64,000 bases of DNA from Pukyongia salina (GCF_002966125.1 NZ_CP027062.1:310001-374000); one strand, 5' to 3'; shown: positions 53,376 to 62,562, counted from the first letter of the stretch. Program-made: numbers and translations. Notes: generated by a model not told the origin, from the letters alone.

Positions 53376-54512
53376 ATGAAGATACTATTAGTGGGCGAAT
53401 ACAGCAGACTACACAATTCTTTAAAAGAGGGTTTGTTGGCTTTAGGCCACAGTGTTACACTCATCTCAATGGGAGATTTCTTCAAGAAATATCCATCAGA
53501 CATTCTACTGGATAGAAAATACGACCAGGGATTGGCCGTAAAACTGAAAATAGGGATCTTTAAATTGAGCGGGATAGACATCACCTCGAATTCTATCAGG
53601 TCACAGTTCTTCAAGCATCAGGATCAACTTAAAGGATTTGATGTTGTACAACTTATCAACGAGAGTCCTTTCGCAATTCAACCAAAAATTGAATTGGAAC
53701 TGATCTCATTTCTGAAAAAAAACAACGACAAACTATTTTTACTTTCCTGCGGAACAGACTACCTGAGTGTTCAATATGCTTTGGGCGAGGCACTCCCCTA
53801 CAGCATACTCTCCGAATATAAATCGGGTAAGATAGCCGAAGATAAGTTTCAATATATTCTGAAATACGCCAGGCCGGAATTTAAAAAACTACACCATCAT
53901 GTATTCGATCTAATACGAGGCGTTATCGCATCCGATATAGATTATCATCTACCGTTAGAGGGGCATCCCAAGTACCTGGGCCTTATTCCTAACCCGGTAA
54001 ATACAGATAACTTAAAGTTGCTGCCAATAGTTTATTCAGGTCGAGTAAGGATCTTTCTTGGAATAAATCGGGCTAATTATCACTCTAAGGGTATTAGATT
54101 TTTCGAGGAGGCGCTGCAGATTATTTCAGAAAAATATAGCGATAAGATTGAAATTGAAATTGCCGAGAACCTGCCGTATGCAGACTATATAGAGAAATTT
54201 GATAAAGCACACATTCTCCTGGATCAGGTATTAGGCTTCGACCAGGGTTATAACGCCCTGGAGGCTATGGCCAAAGGAAAAGTAGTGTTTACCGGTGCCG
54301 ACAAAAATTTCGAAGAATTCTACGAACTACAGGAAATCGTGGCGATAAATGCCCTTCCCGATGCGCAGCAGATAGCGGGTAAACTCGAAGAGCTGATCTT
54401 AAATCCCAAAATGATACAGGAAATTTCGAGCAATGCAAGAGAATTTGTGGAGCGTGAGCACAACCACATCGCAATCGCCAAGAAATATATCTCAACCTGG
54501 CAGGAGAATTAA
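53376..54512 (+). CDS. Glycosyltransferase, GT-B fold (family 4-like)
   Basis: The start at 53376 (MKILLVGEYSRLHNSLKEGL) begins with a Rossmann-type strand usual for GT-B enzymes; a 111-base longer frame was rejected. The 378-residue protein has an unusual middle region and a C-terminal half with SKGIRFFEEALQIISEKYSD and FDQGYNALEAMAKGKVVF, typical of nucleotide-sugar binding. The sugar is unknown. It ends 4 bases into the convergent flippase gene (54509-54512). Confidence 0.8.
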   Translation: MKILLVGEYSRLHNSLKEGLLALGHSVTLISMGDFFKKYPSDILLDRKYDQGLAVKLKIGIFKLSGIDITSNSIRSQFFKHQDQLKGFDVVQLINESPFAIQPKIELELISFLKKNNDKLFLLSCGTDYLSVQYALGEALPYSILSEYKSGKIAEDKFQYILKYARPEFKKLHHHVFDLIRGVIASDIDYHLPLEGHPKYLGLIPNPVNTDNLKLLPIVYSGRVRIFLGINRANYHSKGIRFFEEALQIISEKYSDKIEIEIAENLPYADYIEKFDKAHILLDQVLGFDQGYNALEAMAKGKVVFTGADKNFEEFYELQEIVAINALPDAQQIAGKLEELILNPKMIQEISSNAREFVEREHNHIAIAKKYISTWQEN

Positions 54513-55795
54513 TCTTTGGAAGCCTGCTTACGGAAATATCGGTACACCAGTAGGAATACTACTATAAAATAGATCACGTACCTTACAAAATGTGCGATCA
54601 CAACCCCTTCAACACCATAAGTAGCTGTAAAATATCGCGCCAGGATGTAGAATAAAGCCAGAGACAGGATCTCGGTGAAAATAAAATTCCTAACCAACTT
54701 CTTGGCAAGGAACTGATGTGCCAAAACAAGGGATGCCAGGCGTATAAAATCCCCCATGAGTTGCCATTTAAAAAGAGGTTCCATTCCTGTAAAGTCTGGA
54801 TAGATGATCTGTATAACCACGTCCCTGAACAAATAAACAAGTATCATCCCAACCCCAAAAATTGGGAGCAGTGTTTTATAAATATTAAGCAGCTCTTTAG
54901 TAAATCCGGAACGGGTATGGATGCTCGAAAATTTGGGAAGTACATATAAGGTGAAAATAGCTCCCGAAAACACCATATAATTCTTTGAGATGAATGTCAT
55001 GGCTGTCCAGATCCCCGCATCCTCCTCAGTGATCCTGTTTACTATCATTGTACGAATATCGATCTCGACATAATTTAGTAACACGGTAGACACCAGAGAC
55101 ATGGTAGTAAATGCCAGCAAACTTTTACCCATCGGAGCTTTGAAGGAGATCTTATTAAACTGCACGTATTCCTTCAAAACTTTAAAGAATATGAACAACA
55201 GTACGAGCAGCTGTATTACCGGCGCCAGAGCAATGGCGATCAAGGCACCATCTATATTATAATTAAGCAGTAGAGTTACCGTTAAAATTGCGCTAAGGAG
55301 ATATGCAAAGAGATCGATCTTGGCAAATTGCTTGTACATGGAAAGACCATTCACTACTCCGTTAAATATTCGCTGCATCGAAATAAACGGGACAGTAACC
55401 GAAATCAACTTAATAAGATAGCTGAAACTGTTAGATCCAAATAGATACTCACTAATGTGATCTGCACCGAAATACAATATGAGACTACAACATACAACTC
55501 CGATTACTGTAAAAAAGAAAGCAGTGGAAAACAGTTTTGTCAATTGCTCCTTGTTCTCCTTGTGTTCGGCCACATATTTCACGACCCCGTTAAATATCCC
55601 CACCGAACTTATGGAAGTTAGCATTTGAGAGAGGTTACGCAGCTGCCCGATCTTCGAGATCCCGGCTTCCCCAACTATCTCTGCCAGTAATCTTTGAATA
55701 AACAAGGACACGATCAAACGGATGGTGATAACCACCGCATTCAAGGAGGTCATCTTGAGAAGTAAATTAGCCCGTATAAATTGAGGGATCTTCAA
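54509..55795 (-). CDS. Wzx-type oligosaccharide flippase
   Basis: This 428-residue inner-membrane protein has about 12 membrane helices. It begins MKIPQFIRANLLLKMTSLNA and has LAEIVGEAGISKIGQLRNLS, ISSVGIFNGVVKYVAEHKEN and FNGVVNGLSMYKQFAKID, typical of the MOP-superfamily Wzx/O-antigen translocases. It flips the lipid-linked repeat unit across the inner membrane. Its start lies directly after the stop of the DegT aminotransferase gene (55795/55796), so it is in that operon. The 3' end overlaps the GT gene on the other strand by 4 bases. Confidence 0.87.
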   Translation of the reverse strand: MKIPQFIRANLLLKMTSLNAVVITIRLIVSLFIQRLLAEIVGEAGISKIGQLRNLSQMLTSISSVGIFNGVVKYVAEHKENKEQLTKLFSTAFFFTVIGVVCCSLILYFGADHISEYLFGSNSFSYLIKLISVTVPFISMQRIFNGVVNGLSMYKQFAKIDLFAYLLSAILTVTLLLNYNIDGALIAIALAPVIQLLVLLFIFFKVLKEYVQFNKISFKAPMGKSLLAFTTMSLVSTVLLNYVEIDIRTMIVNRITEEDAGIWTAMTFISKNYMVFSGAIFTLYVLPKFSSIHTRSGFTKELLNIYKTLLPIFGVGMILVYLFRDVVIQIIYPDFTGMEPLFKWQLMGDFIRLASLVLAHQFLAKKLVRNFIFTEILSLALFYILARYFTATYGVEGVVIAHFVRYVIYFIVVFLLVYRYFRKQASKD

Positions 55796-56896
55796 TTAAT
55801 AATCATTTAGAATTGAGATAACCTGGCTAACCTCATTGTCCATCATTACCGGGCTCATTGGGATGCTCACAACTTCCTCGTGTATTTGCTCACAAAGCGG
55901 AAAACTTAACTGGTTCAACTCCTTTAGGGCAGGCTGCTTATGAGGTGGGATTGGATAATGTATTAGGCTTCCAACACCGTGGTCTTTCAGATATTCCATA
56001 AATTCCAATCGGTCTTTCACTCGTATTACAAATAAATGGAACACATGATCGGTCGCACCTGAATACATGGGCAGGCTGATCTTTTCATTATTTATTTCTG
56101 AAAGGTATCGTGCTGCAATCTGCATTCTTCTCTTATTATCGGCATCGAGATAGGGTAACTTCGTCCTGAGGAAAACTGCCTGTAGCTCGTCCAGTCTGGA
56201 ATTGAAACCGGGCAATTCGTTAATGTATTTTGATGAAGCACCGTAGTTGCGAAGTTTCCTGACGATCTCTGCCAATTTAGTATCATTTGTGGTAACTGCC
56301 CCTCCGTCTCCCAGGGCTCCCAGGTTTTTAGACGGATAGAAACTAAATGCGGCGGCATCCCCCAGGTTCCCGGCAAATTTGCCGTGAACATCTTTGGCGC
56401 CATGGGCTTGAGCCGCATCTTCTATAACCAGCAGACCATTTTTGTCTGCGAAGGAATTTATATCCTCCATAGGCGAAAGTTGCCCGTATAAATGCACCGG
56501 CATGATGGCTTTCGTTTTTTGGGTTGCAACCTGAGCCAGATCGTCAATTTTAAAATTATAGGTGTTGGGATCGGTTTCTACAAGTAGCGGTTTCAGTCCT
56601 GCCTGTTTTATAGCAAGTATAGTGGCAATGAAGGTGTTGGAGGATACTAGGACTTCATCCCCAGCCCCTAATCTCCCCATTTCCTTATATGCTTCCAGAA
56701 TTAAGCGTAAAGCATCCAAACCGTTGCCAACTCCTATACATTCCAGCGTCCCGCAGTAATCGGCAAATTCTTTTTCAAACAGTTGGAGATGTTCCCCAAG
56801 AATATATCTCCCCGATTTAAGGAATTCTTCGTAATTCGCCTTGAATTCGCCTTCGAAGCGGAGATTAACCTGGTGTAAATCGAGGAACGGGATCAC
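55796..56896 (-). CDS. DegT/DnrJ/EryC1/StrS aminotransferase (FdtB-like)
   Basis: This 366-residue PLP enzyme aminates a keto sugar nucleotide. Seen: [65 protein letters not shown], the PLP lysine in [18 protein letters not shown] near 185, and [20 protein letters not shown]. With the FdtA-like ketoisomerase in the locus, a 3-amino-3,6-dideoxyhexose is the likely product; dTDP-Fuc3N or Qui3N are the candidates. The 5' end overlaps the FemAB-like gene by 4 bases, so the two are translated together. Confidence 0.9.
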   Translation of the reverse strand: MIPFLDLHQVNLRFEGEFKANYEEFLKSGRYILGEHLQLFEKEFADYCGTLECIGVGNGLDALRLILEAYKEMGRLGAGDEVLVSSNTFIATILAIKQAGLKPLLVETDPNTYNFKIDDLAQVATQKTKAIMPVHLYGQLSPMEDINSFADKNGLLVIEDAAQAHGAKDVHGKFAGNLGDAAAFSFYPSKNLGALGDGGAVTTNDTKLAEIVRKLRNYGASSKYINELPGFNSRLDELQAVFLRTKLPYLDADNKRRMQIAARYLSEINNEKISLPMYSGATDHVFHLFVIRVKDRLEFMEYLKDHGVGSLIHYPIPPHKQPALKELNQLSFPLCEQIHEEVVSIPMSPVMMDNEVSQVISILNDY

Positions 56897-57864
56897 TTTA
56901 TTTTTAGATTTAGTTGTTTATAAGATGCGGTGTCCACCAAATAGTTGTCTGCCTTCCACGTTCTGGCTCCACAAGTTTCCTTCCAGAAAATGAGACCACT
57001 GTTTAAAACCTCCCCATTCTCTTCACTGGAGATATTGAAATCGAAATATCGTTTATCCTGCCAACATTCGTTTATGATAAAATTATATGCCAGGTCCAGG
57101 CTTCCGAAGAAATTTTTATCAGGATTCCCCGAAACATACTGAGGATGCACCGTGGTTTTTGTTAAAAAAACTGTGGTACCGGCCACCATCTTATCTTCCT
57201 TGTACACGCTTACTTGCTTAATATTATCCGGAAACCTCGAAGCCAGAAGTTTTATCTCGTCAAGGGAATGAACTGGTGCAATACCGTGTTTCTGTTTCAG
57301 GTTAGGAATAAGGATCTCATTCCAGAAGGTGTCGTAGTTGTTGTCTATGGTTACGGTGAGCCCGTTTCTGATTGCCTTGTTAATCCCTTCTCTTCTATTC
57401 TTCTGAAAACGTAACTTATACGCATAATCGATCACCATTAAAACATCCCGCTTTTCTAATGTCGCTCCCGATCTGAATAAAAAATACTCAAGCTCATCGG
57501 AAGGAAGGAGATTATAGAACGTTGGGATCACCCTAAAATATAAGGAGGCTATCCCTTCAGAAAATAAAAATTGTAACATCGCCTTATAGGCTTCAAGCGC
57601 ATCGAATAACTTGCATTTTTCGTTCAATACAAAGCCACCGTAAGTAAGCCCCTGATGCGAATAAACAGTTTCATCCTTGATATTTGCAGGTAGAACCGCG
57701 ATGAGTTCTTCATCTTTATACATCATAAGAGAATGATCGGTAAACCGGTCACTATGGTAGTCCATAAAATCCCTTTGAAATAAAAATGTAGCATTCTTGG
57801 CAGTATGGCAAAATTGGTCCCACTCTGCTTTGCGATCCTTCGTATATTTAACTACCGTGTAAAT
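56893..57864 (-). CDS. FemAB/GNAT-like acyltransferase, probable ATT start
   Basis: This GNAT-fold acyltransferase may N-acylate the amino sugar. An ATG at 57765 gives 290 residues and begins inside a conserved segment: upstream codons continue in frame as [11 protein letters not shown] before [17 protein letters not shown]. Those residues belong to the family's usual N-terminus ([20 protein letters not shown]). The frame is open to the TAG of the upstream gene at 57868-57870. The only start-like codon matching a normal N-terminus is ATT at 57862-57864, giving 323 residues. Alternatively the native start is a rarer codon or the 5' part is lost. It overlaps fdtB-like by 4 bp. Confidence 0.72.
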   Translation of the reverse strand: MYTVVKYTKDRKAEWDQFCHTAKNATFLFQRDFMDYHSDRFTDHSLMMYKDEELIAVLPANIKDETVYSHQGLTYGGFVLNEKCKLFDALEAYKAMLQFLFSEGIASLYFRVIPTFYNLLPSDELEYFLFRSGATLEKRDVLMVIDYAYKLRFQKNRREGINKAIRNGLTVTIDNNYDTFWNEILIPNLKQKHGIAPVHSLDEIKLLASRFPDNIKQVSVYKEDKMVAGTTVFLTKTTVHPQYVSGNPDKNFFGSLDLAYNFIINECWQDKRYFDFNISSEENGEVLNSGLIFWKETCGARTWKADNYLVDTASYKQLNLKIK

Positions 57865-57867
57865 AAG

Positions 57868-59337
57868 CTAAACCCTTTTAAAAGTTACATTCCCATCGGC
57901 GTCTATGTATTTGTAGACACCTTTAGGAGCTCCTACCTCAATCTTCATAAAACTTGCGTCATCCTCAAGATAATTCAAATATGATTCATTTTCCGACAAG
58001 TATGCAAATAGAATCCTAAAAACATTTATCGGTGTCTTGAATTTTGAGTCGAATTCCGGTGCTACACCATCCGGCCAGTGAATTGCAAGTTGGGAGCTAA
58101 AAATTGTATAGACCCAGTCTCTGTCTTCAGACTTTATACGCATTTGCAAGGTATGATCCATTCCAATGAATCCACCATGGTCTGCCATGATCATGATAAG
58201 GGAATTAGGGTCCCTATCCTTTATAATACTGATCGTGCGTTTTAGTTTGATATTTGCGGTATCCAGGCGTTTTTCCCAAAGACCTTTCTCAATTTCTGCG
58301 CCCTTGGTTTTTTCTTTCATTGCCGGTACATGACCCGGTTTAAAGATCTCGATAAAGTAGAACTTCGGCTTTGCACTGTCCTGCATGATAGTTTGTTCCA
58401 GAGGTTCGAAAATCTCTTTTCCCGTCGAGAATCCGGTACCTATCAAAGAAACATCCTTATTGGTAAAATTGCTGAAATCGTATCCAATCTTAGGCTTATT
58501 AGCGATTAGATAGGGCCATTCGGCAATAAAATGCGTTTTATACCCATTTTTTTTGAACACATTTAAAACAGGGTTAGCATCCATTATCACTTCCCTGGCG
58601 TTGATCACCTCTGTAAAATTAAATCCGGTATTGTAGTGATGATGCTTCATGGCAAAGGTTGCCATGTTGGAAGAAAGTGTGGAGGCATAATTGCTTCGGA
58701 AGTTATCGTAGAGTGTAAAGCCTGATTCTTCAAGAAAAGATTTAAATTCTTCATTATCGATCTTGTAATAACCTTTATCTATTTCAGAAAAATTTACATA
58801 ACCATCCGGTTGAATAAAATAGATATTGGGTTTCTTCTTAAATACCGCTTCATCGATCTTATCCGGCAATTGCATCCATTCGTCTGTGTAATTAATTTGT
58901 TTCGCCAGAACAGGAACCAGGGTAAATAGCCCCAGGAATGCCAGGATGAACTGGATCGTCATAATCTTTTTTATATGGCGATGCAGAAACTTCGCTGCCA
59001 CCACGGCAATTAAGACGATAGCAAGTGTTAACCATAATCTCACGGAGGCGAATACCGATAACTCGAGATAAAACAGGAAGAAGAGTATACTTAGAAACGA
59101 GAGCAAGAACTTTTTATATTCTTTAAGCGATTCTTTCGAAAAGATCCTATAGCCCACATAGCAGGTTACCATGGGTACAAACAGGAATAGACATATAAAG
59201 AACCCAAGGTGTTTCCAAGAATTGATAAGGGAGTAATTGTTGGAATAGTAAAAGATTATCGGGTAGATCCCACTTGCAAATCCCACAAAGACCGGGAACA
59301 GTTTTCTATTCTTGATGAATTTAGCAAGTGTATTCAT
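57868..59337 (-). CDS. Membrane-anchored alkaline-phosphatase-superfamily enzyme (copy 2)
   Basis: This 489-residue protein has four or five N-terminal membrane helices (about residues 10-145) and a large outside domain of the sulfatase/alkaline phosphatase superfamily. Seen: PNIYFIQPDGYVNFSEIDKG with a metal-binding Asp near 186, FRSNYASTLSSNMATFAMKH with the probable Ser/Thr nucleophile, and MIMADHGGFIGMDH with Asp-His ligands. The formylglycine sulfatase motif CxPxR is absent, so it is probably a phosphoglycerol or phosphoethanolamine transferase-like enzyme, not a sulfatase. It is homologous along its length with the next gene upstream and ends in KYIDADGNVTFKRV. Confidence 0.8.
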   Translation of the reverse strand: MNTLAKFIKNRKLFPVFVGFASGIYPIIFYYSNNYSLINSWKHLGFFICLFLFVPMVTCYVGYRIFSKESLKEYKKFLLSFLSILFFLFYLELSVFASVRLWLTLAIVLIAVVAAKFLHRHIKKIMTIQFILAFLGLFTLVPVLAKQINYTDEWMQLPDKIDEAVFKKKPNIYFIQPDGYVNFSEIDKGYYKIDNEEFKSFLEESGFTLYDNFRSNYASTLSSNMATFAMKHHHYNTGFNFTEVINAREVIMDANPVLNVFKKNGYKTHFIAEWPYLIANKPKIGYDFSNFTNKDVSLIGTGFSTGKEIFEPLEQTIMQDSAKPKFYFIEIFKPGHVPAMKEKTKGAEIEKGLWEKRLDTANIKLKRTISIIKDRDPNSLIMIMADHGGFIGMDHTLQMRIKSEDRDWVYTIFSSQLAIHWPDGVAPEFDSKFKTPINVFRILFAYLSENESYLNYLEDDASFMKIEVGAPKGVYKYIDADGNVTFKRV

Positions 59338-59368
59338 TGAATTATTGTTGGTAATTGTACTACGTTCG

Positions 59369-60880
59369 CTATCGCTTCTTTATTACGATATTCCCATTAT
59401 CGTCTATGTACTGGTAGATCCCCTGCGGGGCATCTTTGTTCAAAATAACATAACTGCCATCATCCTGCAAATGCTCAAGATAAGAAGTATCCTCTGTGAG
59501 ATACGAAATCACCGCCCTAAACACATTAACTGCACTTTTTATGGATTTACCTGCCTCGGGAACCTCTTCTTCCGGCCAATGTATAGATAGCTGACTACTA
59601 AAAATAGAATAGATTATATCCCTGTCTTCGGTTTTATAGTAGATCTGTTTAGTATATTCCAACCCCACAAAACCACCGTGATCTGCCATGATAATGATTA
59701 GGGCATTGGGGTCGTTTTCTCTTATATGGTCTATGGCTTCCCTAAGAATTTTATTTGCGGTTTCCAGTCCTTCGAGCCACAATTTACGCTCACCTTCCAC
59801 TCCCTTGGAATCTGCGCTCCGGTTGTGAATATGCCCCGGATTGAATATTTCCATAAAGTAAAACTTAGGCTTGCCCGGGTCTTCTTCCATAAATTGTTTT
59901 AGGGGTGAGATTATGTCCTGCGGGTCACCCAAACCTGTACCAATGTAGGCCACATCGTCCAGGGTGAAATTACTTTTGTGATAGCCTATCTCGGGTTTGT
60001 TAAGAAGCAAATAAGGTTTTTGTGCCAGAAAATGCGTGATGTATCCGTTCTTTTTGAATAAGTCTAAAACAGGGTTACTGCTAATTAATACATTCCTGGC
60101 GTTGATAGCTTCACTAAAACTGGTACCCCGGTTATAATAATGGTGCTTCATGGCAAAAGTTGCGCTATTAGATGCCAGAGTCGACGCATAATTACTACGA
60201 AAATTCGGGTAGTTGGTAAAGTTATTTTTTAAAAGATAGTATTCGAACTTCGAGTTGTCGTAATCGTAGTATCCCTTATCCAGTTCGGAGAAATTTACAT
60301 AGCCATCCGGCTGGATCAGGTATACATTTGGTTTTTTTGTGAAACTGGCGTTCTCTATATCGTCCGGTTGTTTCATCCATTCATCCGTATAATTTATCTG
60401 GGTGATCACCGTAGGCACTAGCGATACCAGACCAATGATCGCCAGGATGAATTGAACCACTATTATTTTCTTCAGGTGTTTGTAAAGCAGGTAGGCGAAT
60501 ATGAACGACGCTACAATGATGAGAACAATAAGTTTTTTCTGTAATCCGGCATACAGGCACACCTTCAGAAGGAATAAAAAAGTAAAGATGTTGAGAAAAG
60601 GAAGCACGTATTTCCTCAAACTTTCAAAGACATCAAGTTTGGAGATCCTATGTGCTATATAAAAGATCACCATAGGAACCACAAGGAACATCACGGCAAA
60701 ATAAGCCAGATGTCTGGAGGTATTTATAAGCGTATAGTTGTTGGTGAAATAAAAGAATATGGGGTACAGTCCTGCGCCAACGGCTGCCAATAAAGGCATT
60801 TCCTTATTAGATCTTAGAAACCGACTCAATGCACCGGGTTCTTTTTTACGCTGTGTTTTTCTTGAACGTTTATTCTCCAT
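59369..60880 (-). CDS. Membrane-anchored alkaline-phosphatase-superfamily enzyme (copy 1)
   Basis: This 503-residue protein is a tandem paralogue of the downstream gene, with a Lys/Arg-rich N-terminal tail (MENKRSRKTQRKKEP), about five membrane helices (to ~160), and the superfamily domain. PNVYLIQPDGYVNFSELDKG, FRSNYASTLASNSATFAMKH and IIMADHGGFVGLEY are all conserved, and the C-terminus YQYIDDNGNIVIKKR resembles that of its neighbour. The gap to the neighbour is 31 bp. No CxPxR sulfatase motif is present. A decorating transferase or phosphatase acting on the surface glycan is inferred. Confidence 0.8.
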   Translation of the reverse strand: MENKRSRKTQRKKEPGALSRFLRSNKEMPLLAAVGAGLYPIFFYFTNNYTLINTSRHLAYFAVMFLVVPMVIFYIAHRISKLDVFESLRKYVLPFLNIFTFLFLLKVCLYAGLQKKLIVLIIVASFIFAYLLYKHLKKIIVVQFILAIIGLVSLVPTVITQINYTDEWMKQPDDIENASFTKKPNVYLIQPDGYVNFSELDKGYYDYDNSKFEYYLLKNNFTNYPNFRSNYASTLASNSATFAMKHHYYNRGTSFSEAINARNVLISSNPVLDLFKKNGYITHFLAQKPYLLLNKPEIGYHKSNFTLDDVAYIGTGLGDPQDIISPLKQFMEEDPGKPKFYFMEIFNPGHIHNRSADSKGVEGERKLWLEGLETANKILREAIDHIRENDPNALIIIMADHGGFVGLEYTKQIYYKTEDRDIIYSIFSSQLSIHWPEEEVPEAGKSIKSAVNVFRAVISYLTEDTSYLEHLQDDGSYVILNKDAPQGIYQYIDDNGNIVIKKR

Positions 60881-60946
60881 TTACGATATCGTAAAGCTAG
60901 TAATCTTTAAAGTAAATGCCAGGCCAAGAGGCACTATTTTCAGAAG

Positions 60947-62326
60947 TTAACGTCGCTTCAGTAAATATAAAAGCCGTTGCGTCCCCTTGATCTGTTCCTT
61001 CTTCTCCAGACTGAAATACTTCGTGTAACCCTTCTCAAATTCCTGTTCGTTATAAAAATCGAAGTGATTGATAAATTCCCGCTTTCTAACCAGCAGCGAT
61101 TCCACCCACGAATCTTCTCGTTTAGGAAATTCTATGATAAGTTGATTGGAAAATTTAGCAAAGAATTCGGCCGATTTCTCAAAGGGTACATTCCCAGACA
61201 GGGTGATATGATGTATTAATGCCAGCGCCATGGTCACATCAGGGGCATAGTTTTGTAAACGCTCGATAAGCGATTCTCTTTCGGTATTATTAAAACCAAT
61301 TCCCGGTGCAGGTTGGAGTACATCACAAACAAACGCCAGCATGTTCTCCTCCTTGTTCTCCCTCGCTTGTTTGTAGTTATGAGCAACCGCATTACTATCT
61401 ATATCTGTAACGATCACGTGTGGCACCGCATTAAGTACGGTTCTGGCAAAGGTACCGTCATTACCCCCAACATCTATCAATCTTTTGGGAGCCAATGGTT
61501 CCACCCAGGCCTTGATAAGTTCTTTCTTCGCCTTAAACGAATCTGTATTATAATTGGTCTTATCGTAATAGTCGCCCCATTCGCTGGCCTCCTTCAACTC
61601 CATTTTCCTTATATAATTGAACAGGTTCTCCAGCATATTGTTCTGTGCCTTACGTGAAAGCTTAGCGATCTTCGTTTCGGCCTTATAATCATCGCTGTGT
61701 TTGCTCTCAAGTTTGGCAAGCATGTGAATATTGGTATAAAGTGTAGAACTAAACTTGGATTTCTTCGGTAGTAAAGAAGCGATCAGTTTTAGCGGGATGC
61801 CGTCGATATGCGTCTGCATCATTTTAAGTATCTCCGCCCCGTGATAATGAGCCAGTACCAGAGGCCCAAAGAAGTGCATGATAAATTGTTTAAAGGCACG
61901 CCAGGGTGTCCCCTCCTCGTAAAAATCGAAGGACAAGGTGTCGATAAATATAGGTTTTCCTTTGTGGAAGGTCACGTTATAGGCAGAGGCATCTTTCAGG
62001 ATAAATCCTTTAGAAAGCGCATATTTCTGTATCTGTAAGGTAAGCAGAGCCGCGTGCTTGTATTGTTCGAAACTCCATTCGTACGGATTTGTGATAAAGG
62101 GAATGGGTTCCGGGGTGATAATGATCTTTTCTTCTGAAACCGAGGTCTCATCGTGGCTGATCAATAGTTTTTTCTGAATGAGATTATCGAAAAAACCCGA
62201 ATCTTTTAGTGAATTGTACTGCTGAAAATAAATAGGGTTGATCGCTCTTCGCAACACCCCCTCATCGTGGAACATGTATCCGGATGGATCCCTGAATGAA
62301 GCCTCGTGATGCTTATTCTTTATCAT
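60947..62326 (-). CDS. SAM-dependent methyltransferase with kinase-like N-terminal half
   Basis: With the start at 62326 (MIKNKHHEASFRDPSGYMFH) the protein has 459 residues. The N-terminal half carries ILKDASAYNVTFHKGKPIFI plus DT, with Asp112, Asn117 and Asp129 arranged as in the Dx4N...D loops of aminoglycoside-kinase-like folds. The C-terminal half from about 275 is a Rossmann methyltransferase with LIDVGGNDGTFARTVL, VIVTDIDSNAVAHN and MALALIHHITLSGN. The family has been annotated as 'NoeA-like' in places, as I recall. The substrate is unknown. It overlaps the small membrane gene by 14 bp and lies 66 bp before the phosphatase-like pair. Confidence 0.78.
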   Translation of the reverse strand: MIKNKHHEASFRDPSGYMFHDEGVLRRAINPIYFQQYNSLKDSGFFDNLIQKKLLISHDETSVSEEKIIITPEPIPFITNPYEWSFEQYKHAALLTLQIQKYALSKGFILKDASAYNVTFHKGKPIFIDTLSFDFYEEGTPWRAFKQFIMHFFGPLVLAHYHGAEILKMMQTHIDGIPLKLIASLLPKKSKFSSTLYTNIHMLAKLESKHSDDYKAETKIAKLSRKAQNNMLENLFNYIRKMELKEASEWGDYYDKTNYNTDSFKAKKELIKAWVEPLAPKRLIDVGGNDGTFARTVLNAVPHVIVTDIDSNAVAHNYKQARENKEENMLAFVCDVLQPAPGIGFNNTERESLIERLQNYAPDVTMALALIHHITLSGNVPFEKSAEFFAKFSNQLIIEFPKREDSWVESLLVRKREFINHFDFYNEQEFEKGYTKYFSLEKKEQIKGTQRLLYLLKRR

Positions 62327-62513
62327 CTTTTTCGGTGTCTTGTTCATCAATATCAATTGAATCGAAAGAATCGCCTTCATCTTTTATCAGACCGAAGAAC
62401 GACTTCACCTTATACATCACATTTTTTGAGAATAGAAGTACTCCTGCAGCAGCAGCTATAACCGCCTGCGCTATCATCGCGCCTAATCCCGGATCGAAAT
62501 AAAGAAAATTCAT
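62313..62513 (-). CDS. Small single-span membrane protein
   Basis: This 66-residue protein starts at 62513 (MNFLYFDPGLGAMIAQAVIA). It has one membrane span at about 9-31 (AMIAQAVIAAAAGVLLFSK), a basic juxtamembrane part (NVMYKVKSFFGLI) and a strongly acidic C-terminus (SFDSIDIDEQDTEKDDKE). I do not recognise a named family, but linkage to methyltransferases of the type that follows it is plausible. The longer frame to 62570 was rejected because the predicted promoter lies inside it. It overlaps the methyltransferase gene by 14 bases, so the two are probably translated together. Confidence 0.75.
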   Translation of the reverse strand: MNFLYFDPGLGAMIAQAVIAAAAGVLLFSKNVMYKVKSFFGLIKDEGDSFDSIDIDEQDTEKDDKE

Positions 62514-62527
62514 AACAGTTGTTTGCG

Positions 62528-62562
62528 CAAAATTAACCAATTCAGTACAATTTGATAACAAA
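62528..62562 (-). promoter_or_regulatory. Promoter of the small membrane protein / methyltransferase operon
   Basis: On the minus strand TTTG (62562-62559) is followed after 23 bases by TAATTTTG (62535-62528), matching TAnnTTTG. Transcription start would be near 62521, about 8 bases before the ATG at 62513. The spacing is at the long end for this promoter type. Confidence 0.42.

Noticed and set aside
53345-53614. N-terminal extension of the GT4 protein
   Set aside because: It is antisense to the neighbouring glycosyltransferase, and the GT-B fold begins only at about 53320.
57868-60880. Calling the two phosphatase-superfamily genes sulfatases
   Set aside because: The CxPxR or SxPxR formylglycine motif is absent; only superfamily metal ligands and a Ser/Thr-rich nucleophile site are visible.
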